DNA from: Hoeflea_A sp039025395
Lineage (GTDB): Bacteria; Pseudomonadota; Alphaproteobacteria; Rhizobiales; Rhizobiaceae
DNA length: 64,000 bases
Direction of reading: 5' to 3'
Assembly: GCA_039025395.1 (NCBI GenBank)
Contig: JBCCOK010000004.1
Span: 1 to 64,000, forward strand
The notes under the pieces are model-generated. The model was not told the origin of the DNA. It searched no databases and worked only from the letters and a program-made list of their open reading frames with translations. Each line of letters opens with the position of its first letter. The stretch's first letter is position 1. Below are positions 18,058 to 26,586 of this stretch, one piece after another. The translations under genes were made by a program, and so were the position numbers.

Positions 18058-18624
18058 ATGAATGTACAAGACCGAAACATCACGGCCGACAACGGTGTCG
18101 ATGTCGAAGCTCTGCTCGGCATCCGCCAGACGCTGACGGACATGCCGGCAGCGGCACAGTTCAAGTGGCGTGCAACCTGCGAATGGCTCAAAGGTGTACA
18201 CAGCCGGTCCACCATCGAGACGTTTTACGGCGCTGGTGATGAGCAGGCCCATAAGCGCAGCTACACGGTGGAAGCAGACCATCCGCTGGTTTTTGCCGCA
18301 CCCGACGAAGCGCCGACCCCGGTTGAAATCGTCCTTTCAGGCCTTGCCAGCTGTCTCACAGGCGGCGTTGCAGCGGTGGCGCAAAACCGTGGCATCAAAT
18401 TGAACTCGGTGATCGCCCGCGTCGAGGGTGACATGAACCTCCAGGGTATTCTCGGGATCGACTCCGACGTACGCAACGGCTTCAGCGCCATACGCGTCCG
18501 TTTCGAAATCGATGCGGATGCAAGCAAGGATGAGATTGCCGCAGTGGTTGCACAGTCGCAGAAGCGCTCAGCGGTCTTCGACGTGATTACCAATCCGACG
18601 CACGTTGATGTGGCGGTCGTCTGA
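18058..18624 (+). CDS. OsmC-family protein
   Basis: This 188-residue cytosolic protein has the OsmC/Ohr fold. The first conserved Cys is C99 in LSGLASCLTGG. The second Cys, used by true peroxidases, is replaced by Val in SAVFDVITNP, a variant I associate with an OsmC subgroup, so classic hydroperoxide reduction is unlikely. ATG 18058 lies eight bases after GGAGA and is preferred over 18052. It is the first gene of a same-strand run with two flavoproteins, a DMT exporter and a MaoC hydratase. Confidence 0.9.
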   Translation: MNVQDRNITADNGVDVEALLGIRQTLTDMPAAAQFKWRATCEWLKGVHSRSTIETFYGAGDEQAHKRSYTVEADHPLVFAAPDEAPTPVEIVLSGLASCLTGGVAAVAQNRGIKLNSVIARVEGDMNLQGILGIDSDVRNGFSAIRVRFEIDADASKDEIAAVVAQSQKRSAVFDVITNPTHVDVAVV

Positions 18625-18824
18625 CCGGATGAGGCGGGCGGTGAGCAGGGCTTTGGTTTTGAACTGTCTTGCACGCACGGGCGGCGGCCAATGGCGCCGC
18701 CCCTGCACGATTGCCCCAGCAGGCTGTCGGCCATTCTTGCCGGTTTGCCGCTGAAACCCGCGCAGCCGGCACACACCAGCAGCAGAACCTTCATGAGCCA
18801 AACCAACCGCAGAGGCAGTGGACG

Positions 18825-20060
18825 ATGAAACATGTGACAACCGTCATCATAGGCGCGGGCCAATGCGGCCTGGCGATGAGCCGGGCACTCAGTTCGCGGG
18901 CGATCGACCATGTCGTTCTCGAGCGCAATGTCGTGGGCAACAGCTGGCATCACGAAAGGTGGGACAGCCTTCGCCTGCTGACGCCGAACTGGATGAACGT
19001 ATTCTTTGGCCGGTCCTGCGGCGATCCGGACGGCTATATGCATAGCAGGGATTTTGCCCGCATCCTCGACCTCGTTGCTGCCGATATCAATGCACCGGTC
19101 GAGACGAACACGGAAGTCCGTCGTGTCAGCAGGCACGGCGATGGATACCGGGTCGAGACCGACCGCGACATCTGGAGCTGCGACAGCGTTGTTCTGGCCT
19201 CCGGCGGTGCGGCGCGGCCGAGCCTTCCCGATTTCCACACTGCCGTGCCTGGCGATACAAACGTGCTTACCGCAGCAACCTACCGGCGGCCGCAGCAGAT
19301 TGCTGAAGGCAGGGTCCTGGTTGTCGGCGCATCGGCGTCAGGCCTGCAGATTGCCAGCGAACTCAATGAGGCAGGCCGCGACGTTGTCCTCGCTGTCGGA
19401 CAGCATCTGCGACTGCCGCGCCGTTACCGCGGCGCCGATATCCTGACCTGGATGCATGTCGCCGGGATTCTCGATACGCACTATACCGAAGTCGACGACA
19501 TTGACCGCTTGCGCCGCGCACCTTCGCTGGCGTTGCAGGGCGATCCGTCGTTCCGCGACCTCGATCTTAACACGCTTCAGAACCAGGGCGTCGAAATCGT
19601 CGGCAGACTTGCCGCCATCAACGACGGCAATGCCTGGTTTTCCGGCGGTCTGCCAAATCTCTGCACGTCCTCCGACCTAAAGCTGAAACGCCTTCTTGAG
19701 CGTATCGATACCTGGATTTCGGATAACAGACCGGGTCCCGGTGCGCCTGCCGCTGACACTTTCGTGCCAACCCGGTTTCCAGATGCCCCCCGTCTCAGTA
19801 TCGGCCTGAGCGCCGGACGGGTCGGTACGATCATCTGGGCCACCGGGTTTATCCCCGATCACCGCTTCGTCAACTTGCCGGTCTTCGACCACAAGGGGCA
19901 CATCCGCCACAACGGCGGCAAGGTCGCACCAGGGCTTTATGTCCTCGGCCTGCCTTATCTGCGAAGAGCGCGATCCTCTCACATTTCCGGCGCCGTGGGC
20001 GATGCCCAGGCGCTTGCCACGCACCTGGCGGACCGATTGCCCCGCCGGCTTTACGCATGA
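18825..20060 (+). CDS. Flavin-containing monooxygenase-like NAD(P)/FAD protein
   Basis: This 411-residue flavoprotein has an N-terminal FAD motif TVIIGAGQCGLAMSRAL, then the HERWDSLRLLTPNWMN segment typical of YUCCA/CzcO-type monooxygenases. A second NADP-binding motif is VVGASASGLQIASEL, and an ATG motif lies near the end (IIWATGFIPDH). Such enzymes hydroxylate or oxidise N, S or carbonyl groups. ATG 18825 is chosen because the residues before it in the longer frame are not conserved-looking. Its stop codon falls six codons before the better start of the next gene, so the two are translationally coupled. Confidence 0.9.
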   Translation: MKHVTTVIIGAGQCGLAMSRALSSRAIDHVVLERNVVGNSWHHERWDSLRLLTPNWMNVFFGRSCGDPDGYMHSRDFARILDLVAADINAPVETNTEVRRVSRHGDGYRVETDRDIWSCDSVVLASGGAARPSLPDFHTAVPGDTNVLTAATYRRPQQIAEGRVLVVGASASGLQIASELNEAGRDVVLAVGQHLRLPRRYRGADILTWMHVAGILDTHYTEVDDIDRLRRAPSLALQGDPSFRDLDLNTLQNQGVEIVGRLAAINDGNAWFSGGLPNLCTSSDLKLKRLLERIDTWISDNRPGPGAPAADTFVPTRFPDAPRLSIGLSAGRVGTIIWATGFIPDHRFVNLPVFDHKGHIRHNGGKVAPGLYVLGLPYLRRARSSHISGAVGDAQALATHLADRLPRRLYA

Positions 20061-20074
20061 AGGAGACAAGTACC

Positions 20075-21277
20075 ATGCACAAGGAGCATTTCGACGTTTT
20101 GATAGTGGGTGCGCGTGTGGCGGGCGCGGCAACGGCGATGCGTCTCGCCGCCTCGGGAGCACGCGTGCTGCTTATCGACCGGGCGCCGCGACTCGACGAT
20201 ACGCTGTCCACACACGCATTGATGCGGCCGGCCGTGCGACTGCTTGCGCGATGGGGCCTGATTGCGCCCCTGCTGCGCGCCGGCACACCGGTCGTTCGAG
20301 AGGTGGCCTTCCACTACGGTCCGCGGGCGATTACGATTCCGATCAGGCCCGACAACGATATGCCGGGTCTGTTTGCGCCGCGCCGGACCGTGCTCGACAA
20401 GCTGTTGCTCGAGGCAGCGACGGAAACCGGCGCCGATGTACGTTTCTCAACAGGCTTTCTGGGCTGCTATCGCAACGCCGCCGGGCGCGTCACGGGCGCA
20501 AGGCTGCTGCAGGCCGATGGGAGCGAGGCTGAAATATCGGCCGATCTTCTCATTGGAGCAGACGGCCGTCAGTCGGTCGTGGCGCAGGCTGTTGGTTCCC
20601 TGCAGGCCCGCACGGCACCGGACCGTACCGTTGTTCACTATTCCTATGTTCCGGGCATCATGAACCGAGGCTATCGCTGGTTTTTCGCACCGGGCATGTC
20701 CGCAGGCGCGATTCCGACCAATCATGGGGCGCATTGTGTCTTCGCGGCCTGTCCGCGTGAGCACGCCAAGGTCCATTTCGGGTCGGGCGGCAAACCCGGA
20801 ACAGTCAGTATCCTCGACGCGTTCGACTCCGAACTGGCCGAGCATGTTCGCACGACTGAGCCTTTGGGAAAGATGCACCGTTTTCTCGGTGCGGACGGAC
20901 ATATTCGACAGCGCACAGGCAATGGCTGGGCGCTGGTGGGCGATGCAGCCTGTTTCAAGGATCCGGCTACTGCGCACGGCATTACGGATGCCTTCCTCGA
21001 TGCCGAAGCATTGGCGCAATCCTACATCGAAACCGGGACCGTTGACGATTACTGCCGCATCCGGGACGCCGCCGTGAAACCGGTTTTCGAAGCAACGCAG
21101 GAAATCGCTGCCTTCGGCTGGGACTATCCGCGTCTCGTCCATCTTCACGAGACCATGAACGCTGCGATCAAGGACGAAGACAAATCGCTGACAGGTGCGC
21201 CATGTCAGAAACAACCGCAGCCGATGCAAGCCGGTCAGTACGACCCGGTCGATCAGGGAGTAGTGCTGTGTCGATAA
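20075..21277 (+). CDS. FAD-dependent oxidoreductase, geranylgeranyl-reductase / PHBH-like
   Basis: This 400-residue flavoprotein has FDVLIVGARVAGAATAMRLA at the N-terminus, a middle segment LLIGADGRQSVVAQA (DG motif) and the GWALVGDAACFKDPATAHG FAD-contact motif of the p-hydroxybenzoate hydroxylase fold. ATG 20075 has AAGGAG eight bases upstream; ATG 20057, overlapping the previous stop, is the alternative. The last ~25 residues overlap the next gene and look poorly constrained. The likely role is oxidation or reduction of an aromatic or prenyl compound (inference). Confidence 0.88.
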   Translation: MHKEHFDVLIVGARVAGAATAMRLAASGARVLLIDRAPRLDDTLSTHALMRPAVRLLARWGLIAPLLRAGTPVVREVAFHYGPRAITIPIRPDNDMPGLFAPRRTVLDKLLLEAATETGADVRFSTGFLGCYRNAAGRVTGARLLQADGSEAEISADLLIGADGRQSVVAQAVGSLQARTAPDRTVVHYSYVPGIMNRGYRWFFAPGMSAGAIPTNHGAHCVFAACPREHAKVHFGSGGKPGTVSILDAFDSELAEHVRTTEPLGKMHRFLGADGHIRQRTGNGWALVGDAACFKDPATAHGITDAFLDAEALAQSYIETGTVDDYCRIRDAAVKPVFEATQEIAAFGWDYPRLVHLHETMNAAIKDEDKSLTGAPCQKQPQPMQAGQYDPVDQGVVLCR

Positions 21278-22227
21278 AGCACTGGATCATGCTGTTCATG
21301 CTGGGCAGCGCATTCGGCTCGTCCTTCGCGTTCAATGCGGTGCTGCTTGAGCATCTTGGCCCTTTGACCGTTTCTGCCGGGCGCGTGCTGATTGGCGCTG
21401 CCGGTTGCTGGATATGGCTTAAGGGGAGTGGACGTTCGGCCGGGATTGCGCGGCGGGATTTCGCCAGAATCGCGATGCTGGGGATCTTTCAGTACGCGGC
21501 CCCCTTCGCGATCCTGCCGATGGCACAACAGCACGTGACCTCGTCTGCGGTCGGCATCGCAAATGCGATGACGCCGCTTGCGGTCGTCGTGGTATCACAG
21601 CTGTGGCCGGGAGGAGAACAAACCTCGGCGCGAAAGCTGCTCGGCGTTGCCTGCGGCATTGTTGGTATTGTCTTGCTGACATCCGGTGTGTCGCAGACCG
21701 AGGGTTCGGACGCTCGTTTCGTGGCCTTCGCCATTCTGGCTCCGGTTTGCTACGCGGTCGCATTGAATGTTGTCCGCTCGATTGAATGCAAGGATCCGCT
21801 GGTCATCACCACTTGGGCTTTGAGCTTCGGTGCCATCGCTATCATGCCGGCCGCTTTGATCACCGAGGATCTGCCCAGGACGGTGACATTTGAGATGGTC
21901 GGTGCATTCGCGGCGCTCGGCTTTTGCCTGACGACCGTGTGCTTCGTCGCCTACTTTCATCTGCTGCCGTTCGTTGGCGCGACCAACCTGTCGCTCGTCA
22001 CGTTCATTGCACCGCTTTCGGCGCTTTGTATCGGCGGTTTCATGCTGGGCGAACATATCGGCGTCCACCATCTTGCCGGTGCCGCGCTCATCCTGACCGG
22101 CCTTGCCGTGCTCGACGGCCGCGTCATGCGCCTGTTGCGAAACGCTTTAAGCCGGGCGGCAACAGTGCCCAGGAAAACACACACATCACACAGGGAAAGG
22201 GAATTGGATGCCGCAATCGAAACCTGA
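21202..22227 (+). CDS. DMT-family (EamA) exporter
   Basis: This inner-membrane protein has about ten hydrophobic segments and two EamA repeats. The first begins at LFMLGSAFGSSFAFNAVLLEH; the second ends with ALCIGGFMLGEHIG. Family members export metabolites. ATG 21202 overlaps the previous gene by 76 bases. GTG 21268, with GGGAG eight bases before it, is an equally good start and would leave only a short overlap. Its place between two flavoproteins and a hydratase suggests that it exports the pathway product or a toxic intermediate. Confidence 0.87.
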   Translation: MSETTAADASRSVRPGRSGSSAVSIKHWIMLFMLGSAFGSSFAFNAVLLEHLGPLTVSAGRVLIGAAGCWIWLKGSGRSAGIARRDFARIAMLGIFQYAAPFAILPMAQQHVTSSAVGIANAMTPLAVVVVSQLWPGGEQTSARKLLGVACGIVGIVLLTSGVSQTEGSDARFVAFAILAPVCYAVALNVVRSIECKDPLVITTWALSFGAIAIMPAALITEDLPRTVTFEMVGAFAALGFCLTTVCFVAYFHLLPFVGATNLSLVTFIAPLSALCIGGFMLGEHIGVHHLAGAALILTGLAVLDGRVMRLLRNALSRAATVPRKTHTSHRERELDAAIET

Positions 22228-22657
22228 AAACGGATGGGAAGGCGTGCGCAAAGGCAAGCCAGAGGTTGGCACGAGCGCGTCCCGAAGCCGCATGACACGC
22301 CAGTCGGATATCGAGGCCTTCTCGGAAATGACAGGCGATCGCAACCCGATCCACTATGACCGTGCGTTGGCGGAAGAATCCGTGTTCGGCAAGGTCATCG
22401 TGCAAGGCGGTGTGACCACCGGAATCCTGAATGCCTGTGTGGCAGAAGACCTTCCAGGGCCAGGAACCGTTTTTCTCGGGCTCGAACTCAAGTTTCTCAA
22501 GGCTGTTGGCGTCGGCGAAACCATCACCGGGCATGTTGAAGTCCTTTCTGTGCGCGATGATAAACCGATTTGTACGTTGGACGTCGCTGTGACCGACGGC
22601 GACGGCGCTGTGCTGGTGAGCGGCAAGGCAACGACCTATACGGTGCCGCTCGACTGA
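22208..22657 (+). CDS. MaoC-type (R)-hydratase, hot-dog fold
   Basis: This 149-residue protein has the hydratase-2 motif with catalytic Asp and His: FSEMTGDRNPIHYD, then FGKVIVQGG. The family hydrates or dehydrates enoyl-CoA-type substrates. It overlaps the DMT gene by 20 bases and has AAAGGGAA before its ATG, so it belongs to the same operon. What it dehydrates in company with two flavoproteins is unknown. Confidence 0.92.
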   Translation: MPQSKPENGWEGVRKGKPEVGTSASRSRMTRQSDIEAFSEMTGDRNPIHYDRALAEESVFGKVIVQGGVTTGILNACVAEDLPGPGTVFLGLELKFLKAVGVGETITGHVEVLSVRDDKPICTLDVAVTDGDGAVLVSGKATTYTVPLD

Positions 22658-22903
22658 TCAGCCGAATACGGAGAGAACCGCGCTGTAATAGAGATCTGAC
22701 AAGGAATGGACTTCAAAGAGTGTGGTATTTCCCACATCACAATCGATTGATGCACCCTAGTTTGCAGCTTGACGATGAAAAGCACGCTGGCTAACTGTCC
22801 ATCCCGATCTGGATGTACGGTTTTTTTGACGTTTGGCGCGAGCATCATTGACCCACAACCGTTGGCTGACTGCAGGTCCGACACCAGTTTTGGCAGGTGG
22901 AAA

Positions 22904-24457
22904 ATGCATTACCAATTGGACGACCGCGCGATCTATCCTTCTTTACGGGAAGTATGGAGCGGGAAGGACCGGGTCGCCGTAGAACCAAAGGTTTTCGACC
23001 TTATCCACTATCTCTTGCTCAACCGGGAACGCGTTGTCGAGAAGGATGAACTGATCGACCGGATCTGGGACGGCCGTGCCATTTCGGACGCCGCCCTGTC
23101 GAGTGCCGTGTCAGCGGCACGCGGTATCCTGGGCGATACCGGCCGAGAGCAAAAGATGATCCGGACCATCCACGGTCGAGGCTTCCGGCACGTCGGCCCG
23201 GTCTCGGAAATTCGGCTGGAAAGTCCGGAGAACACGTTCAACCGTGATCTGACCGACGGGTCCGAACTGGTGGCGCCAAGCCGCGCTTCGATCGCCGTTC
23301 TGCCATTTGCCAGTATGGGCGATGGTCACAGCACTTTGCTCGCAAACGGTCTGGCACAGGATATCACCGTCGGCCTCGCGCGGACCCGTTGGCTTTTCGT
23401 CACGTCCGGAGCCAGTGCGCGGCGTCTGTTCGAGGCCGGAATGGAAGATCACAGCGCAGCGCGCAAACTTGGTGTGCGGTACCTGCTTCGCGGATCCGTC
23501 ATACAGGTCGGCAAGAAGCTGCACCTCAGTGTAATCCTGTCGGATGTGGAAAGCGAAGGCGAGATCTGGGCGGAAACGTTCAACAGCGATCTCGGCGATG
23601 TTTTCGACCTGCTGCAAAACCTCGCCAACCAAGTATGCGCATCGGTTGCCAACGAGATCGATCTACAGGAACGCCGGCGCGCCGTGTTGCGGCCGATCGA
23701 TTCGCTCGACGCCTGGGCCGCGGTTCACCGTGCCGCCGACATTCTTTACCGTTTCACGCCGGATCGCTTCGAAGAAGCACAGCACCTGCTTGAAATGGCC
23801 AAGACGCTTGATCCGGGTTGTGCCAGAGCACCGGCAATGCTGTCATTTCTTTACTGGCAGCGCTCCTTTTTCGGTCTCAACCGGAACTGCGGCGATGATA
23901 CGAAACGCGCCATTGAATTCGCACAGGAAAGCCTCGTTCTCGATCCGCATGACCCGCAAGGGCACTGGGCGCTCGGCAGGACGGCCATTCTGACGGGTGA
24001 GTCCGGAGCGGCAGTTGAAGCCCTGTCGAACGCGGTTGAGTTCAATCCGAACTTTGCCAACGGGCACTATTCCCTTGCACTTGCGCGCCTGCTGGCGGGT
24101 GACAGCGCTGAGTCGTTCGAACATGTGGAGAAGGCGCGGCGGCTGAGTCCGTTCGATCCGATGACATTTGCCTTTGCTGCCACCAAGGGCATGCTGCACA
24201 GCTTTTCGGGCGCGCATGGGGCGGCCGTCGATGCGGTCCGATGGGCCGTCAGACAGCCGACCGCGCACTTTTTCATTTTCGCAATGGCGGCATTCGTTCA
24301 TGAGCGCGCCGGCATGAGAAAAGAGGCAATGGCCTATGTGGCCGACCTCAAGCGCCTTCGTCCCGATTTTTCCCGCCGGGGGTTTGCGCACGCTTTCCCG
24401 TTTGAAGGTCCATACCGCGCCAGTGTCGACGAAGCGTTTCAGAACCTCGGTTTCTGA
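22904..24457 (+). CDS. Winged-helix regulator with TolB-like and TPR domains
   Basis: This is a 517-residue cytosolic regulator. Residues ~1-100 form an OmpR/CadC-type winged helix (VAVEPKVFDLIHYLL, then IRTIHGRGFRHVG). Residues ~130-250 match the TolB-N-like segment ASIAVLPFASMGDG common in cyclase-type regulators. The rest is TPR repeats (about 300-500). No transmembrane helix separates them. ATG 22904 follows CAGGTGG and starts just before the winged helix; the upstream in-frame start at 22769 adds an unlikely leader. It probably senses through its TPR half and controls the preceding five-gene run (inference). Confidence 0.88.
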   Translation: MHYQLDDRAIYPSLREVWSGKDRVAVEPKVFDLIHYLLLNRERVVEKDELIDRIWDGRAISDAALSSAVSAARGILGDTGREQKMIRTIHGRGFRHVGPVSEIRLESPENTFNRDLTDGSELVAPSRASIAVLPFASMGDGHSTLLANGLAQDITVGLARTRWLFVTSGASARRLFEAGMEDHSAARKLGVRYLLRGSVIQVGKKLHLSVILSDVESEGEIWAETFNSDLGDVFDLLQNLANQVCASVANEIDLQERRRAVLRPIDSLDAWAAVHRAADILYRFTPDRFEEAQHLLEMAKTLDPGCARAPAMLSFLYWQRSFFGLNRNCGDDTKRAIEFAQESLVLDPHDPQGHWALGRTAILTGESGAAVEALSNAVEFNPNFANGHYSLALARLLAGDSAESFEHVEKARRLSPFDPMTFAFAATKGMLHSFSGAHGAAVDAVRWAVRQPTAHFFIFAMAAFVHERAGMRKEAMAYVADLKRLRPDFSRRGFAHAFPFEGPYRASVDEAFQNLGF

Positions 24458-24498
24458 AGCGAACTCAATCTGAGGCAAACGTTCCAGTCAAACATTTC

Positions 24499-24524
24499 AC
24501 GCCGGCATCACGCGATGCCGGCGT
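24499..24524 (+). terminator. Hairpin after the winged-helix/TPR gene
   Basis: A perfect 11-bp stem, ACGCCGGCATC / GATGCCGGCGT, has a four-base loop and lies 42 bases after the stop codon. A run of A rather than T follows, so termination efficiency is uncertain. The rest of 24458-24723 holds nothing recognised. Confidence 0.6.
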
Positions 24525-24723
24525 AAAAGAGTCGTGACCACTGCGCCGGGCGAATTGAGCGCAATCGAACGAAACGCGATTGTCAGATTGCCGATTTCGA
24601 TGCGGCACGAAAATCTACGGAAAATCCCCAAGACTTCCCTAAAGCATCCCCAAGCAGCCTCCTCTGCGTTCCGTCTAGGACTGCATCCACGCCCGGAATG
24701 GGCGGCAGCACATGGAGATGCAG

Positions 24724-25671
24724 ATGAGAAACGTCGATCGATTAATGTCCGCGCAGAGACCCTATCTGACCGATGGTGGTTTGCACACGACACTGTTTCT
24801 TGCCGATGGTTTTCAAGCGCCGGAATTCGCTGCAATTCTGCTGCTTGACAATGTCGAGGCGCGTGATGCCCTCGGCCGCTACTTTGACCATTATCTGGAA
24901 ATGGCCGCCACATCGCGAAGCGGTTTTGTCCTCAATACCGTTACCTGGCGGGGATGCGTGGAATGGGCGCCAAAACTAGGCCGATCAGCCAAAGACCTGA
25001 TGCGGTTGTCCCGTGATGCCGTGGCTCTGGCAAGGGGCATTCGTAGCAAGTGGCAAGGGCGCGTATCTCCCTTGATCCTGAGCGGTACCGTTGGCCCTGC
25101 CGGCGACGGTTATGCTCCGGAGTTCGCCCTCGATCCGGCAACCGCGATTCTGCTGCATGGCCCTCAGTTGCGGGTTTTTGCCGACGAGGGTGTGGATATG
25201 GTTTGCGCAACAACGATGACCCATGTCGGCGAAGCCGTCGGTATTGTCCAGGCGGCGCAGCGCCTCAATCTGCCCGTCGTCGTGTCGTTTACGGTTGACA
25301 CCGATGGATGTTTGCCAATGGGCGATCCGCTTGGCGAAGCAATCGCTGCAACCGATGCCGCGACATCAGGTGCACCGCTTTACTACATGGTGAACTGCGC
25401 GCATCCGGACCATTTTCGCGCTGCCCTTCAAACCAAGGCGGAGTGGGTTACGCGCATCGGCGGTCTTCGCGCCAATGCGTCACGGCTCTCCCATGCCGAA
25501 CTCGATGGCGCCAGCGCGCTGGACGATGGCGACCCGCAGGAATTCGGGCGGCTGCATAGAGAACTTGCCGCGCTACTACCCAATCTGCGTGTGATTGGCG
25601 GTTGCTGCGGGACCGACCATCGCCATATCGCCTCGATTTCGCATCACCTGCGCACCGAGATCGCGGCCTGA
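24724..25671 (+). CDS. Homocysteine S-methyltransferase family protein
   Basis: This 315-residue barrel enzyme has LTDGGLHTTLFL at the N-terminus, a Cys in MVNCAHPDHF and the zinc-binding GGCCGTDHRHI near the end, so all three zinc Cys positions are present. Members move a methyl group from S-methylmethionine, betaine or similar donors to homocysteine. ATG 24724 has GGAG six bases upstream; 24712 is an alternative. It stands alone between regulator and exported protein, and its donor is unknown. Confidence 0.9.
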   Translation: MRNVDRLMSAQRPYLTDGGLHTTLFLADGFQAPEFAAILLLDNVEARDALGRYFDHYLEMAATSRSGFVLNTVTWRGCVEWAPKLGRSAKDLMRLSRDAVALARGIRSKWQGRVSPLILSGTVGPAGDGYAPEFALDPATAILLHGPQLRVFADEGVDMVCATTMTHVGEAVGIVQAAQRLNLPVVVSFTVDTDGCLPMGDPLGEAIAATDAATSGAPLYYMVNCAHPDHFRAALQTKAEWVTRIGGLRANASRLSHAELDGASALDDGDPQEFGRLHRELAALLPNLRVIGGCCGTDHRHIASISHHLRTEIAA

Positions 25672-25802
25672 CTTGCTAGCCAAAGAATTTCGAAGCGGCG
25701 CGTGTGATGCCGCTTCGCAAGCGTGCCTGTCGGCCTGCATGGAGACAGGTGCATTCAACCCGGCGAGGCGAAGCCTCAAACATACCGAAGTGGAGACTGA
25801 AA

Positions 25803-26492
25803 ATGAATATACCTATTCTGGCGGCCATTGCGGCCCTGTTGGCGGCACCTGCCTATGCAGCCGACTCGTCATCAAATTCCGGCGAGGTTCAAATCGAGTT
25901 TGTTACCCATGTGCAAATGGACATGTCCGAACAGGACGTCTTCGTGGAGCGGGCCCCCGGCGACGCGCTTGTCTTCCGGGCTACCAAGGCCGACGCTGAC
26001 ATGTCTCAGCCGCTTTTTGCAACGGCGCAGCCGGTCAAGCACAATCCGGCGGACCCATCGACAGACGGGCCGCATCGCAAGGGTGCCGAACTCGGTGTGA
26101 CGCTGGGCGAATGGCTGAACGCAACAGGCAAGGCAACCTATGTTGCCGATGAGGGTGCCGGCCTGTTGAAGGCGGAATTCGAAGGTCTGGTTCCGAATGG
26201 CGTCTATACCATGTGGCATTTCTTCATGGCATCGGCACCGACGGATCCGTTTATCGGCACCTTCGATCTGCCCGTTGGCGCGCCTGATGGATCACAGTCC
26301 GTCTTTGTTGCTGATGCACAAGGCAATGCCGTGTTCGAAAGGACCCTGACGCCCGGACTGCAAATGACAGCAGAGCAGCTGGCAGCCGGCCTTGCCATTG
26401 CATGGCACAGCGACGGCAAGACCTATGGCGTGCTTCCGGGCGACTTCGCCTACAACTCGCATATTCAGCTATTTGCCGTTTTGCCTCAGTAG
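25803..26492 (+). CDS. Exported protein of unknown function
   Basis: This 229-residue protein has a clear signal peptide (NIPILAAIAALLAAPAYA, cleavage near residue 19) and then a mostly beta-strand-like mature part. Visible features are a VPNGVYTMWHFFMA segment, a C-terminal WHSDGKTYGVLPGDFAYNSH stretch and no Cys. ATG 25803 has GGAG upstream, and longer starts would precede the signal peptide. A strong terminator follows at 26511. I do not recognise the family. Confidence 0.75.
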   Translation: MNIPILAAIAALLAAPAYAADSSSNSGEVQIEFVTHVQMDMSEQDVFVERAPGDALVFRATKADADMSQPLFATAQPVKHNPADPSTDGPHRKGAELGVTLGEWLNATGKATYVADEGAGLLKAEFEGLVPNGVYTMWHFFMASAPTDPFIGTFDLPVGAPDGSQSVFVADAQGNAVFERTLTPGLQMTAEQLAAGLAIAWHSDGKTYGVLPGDFAYNSHIQLFAVLPQ

Positions 26493-26510
26493 GGCGGGAG
26501 GCAAATCAGG

Positions 26511-26549
26511 CCGGGAGTGGTGTCCTCAGACCACGCCACTCCCGGTTTT
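26511..26549 (+). terminator. Intrinsic terminator
   Basis: A 10-bp stem (CCGGGAGTGG / CCACTCCCGG) with a 15-base loop is followed by TTTT, 18 bases after the stop of the exported-protein gene. It also separates that gene from the convergent GMC oxidoreductase gene. Confidence 0.85.
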
Positions 26550-26586
26550 GTCATTCGTTCCGCTCAGACGCGTTGCCAATCGGATC

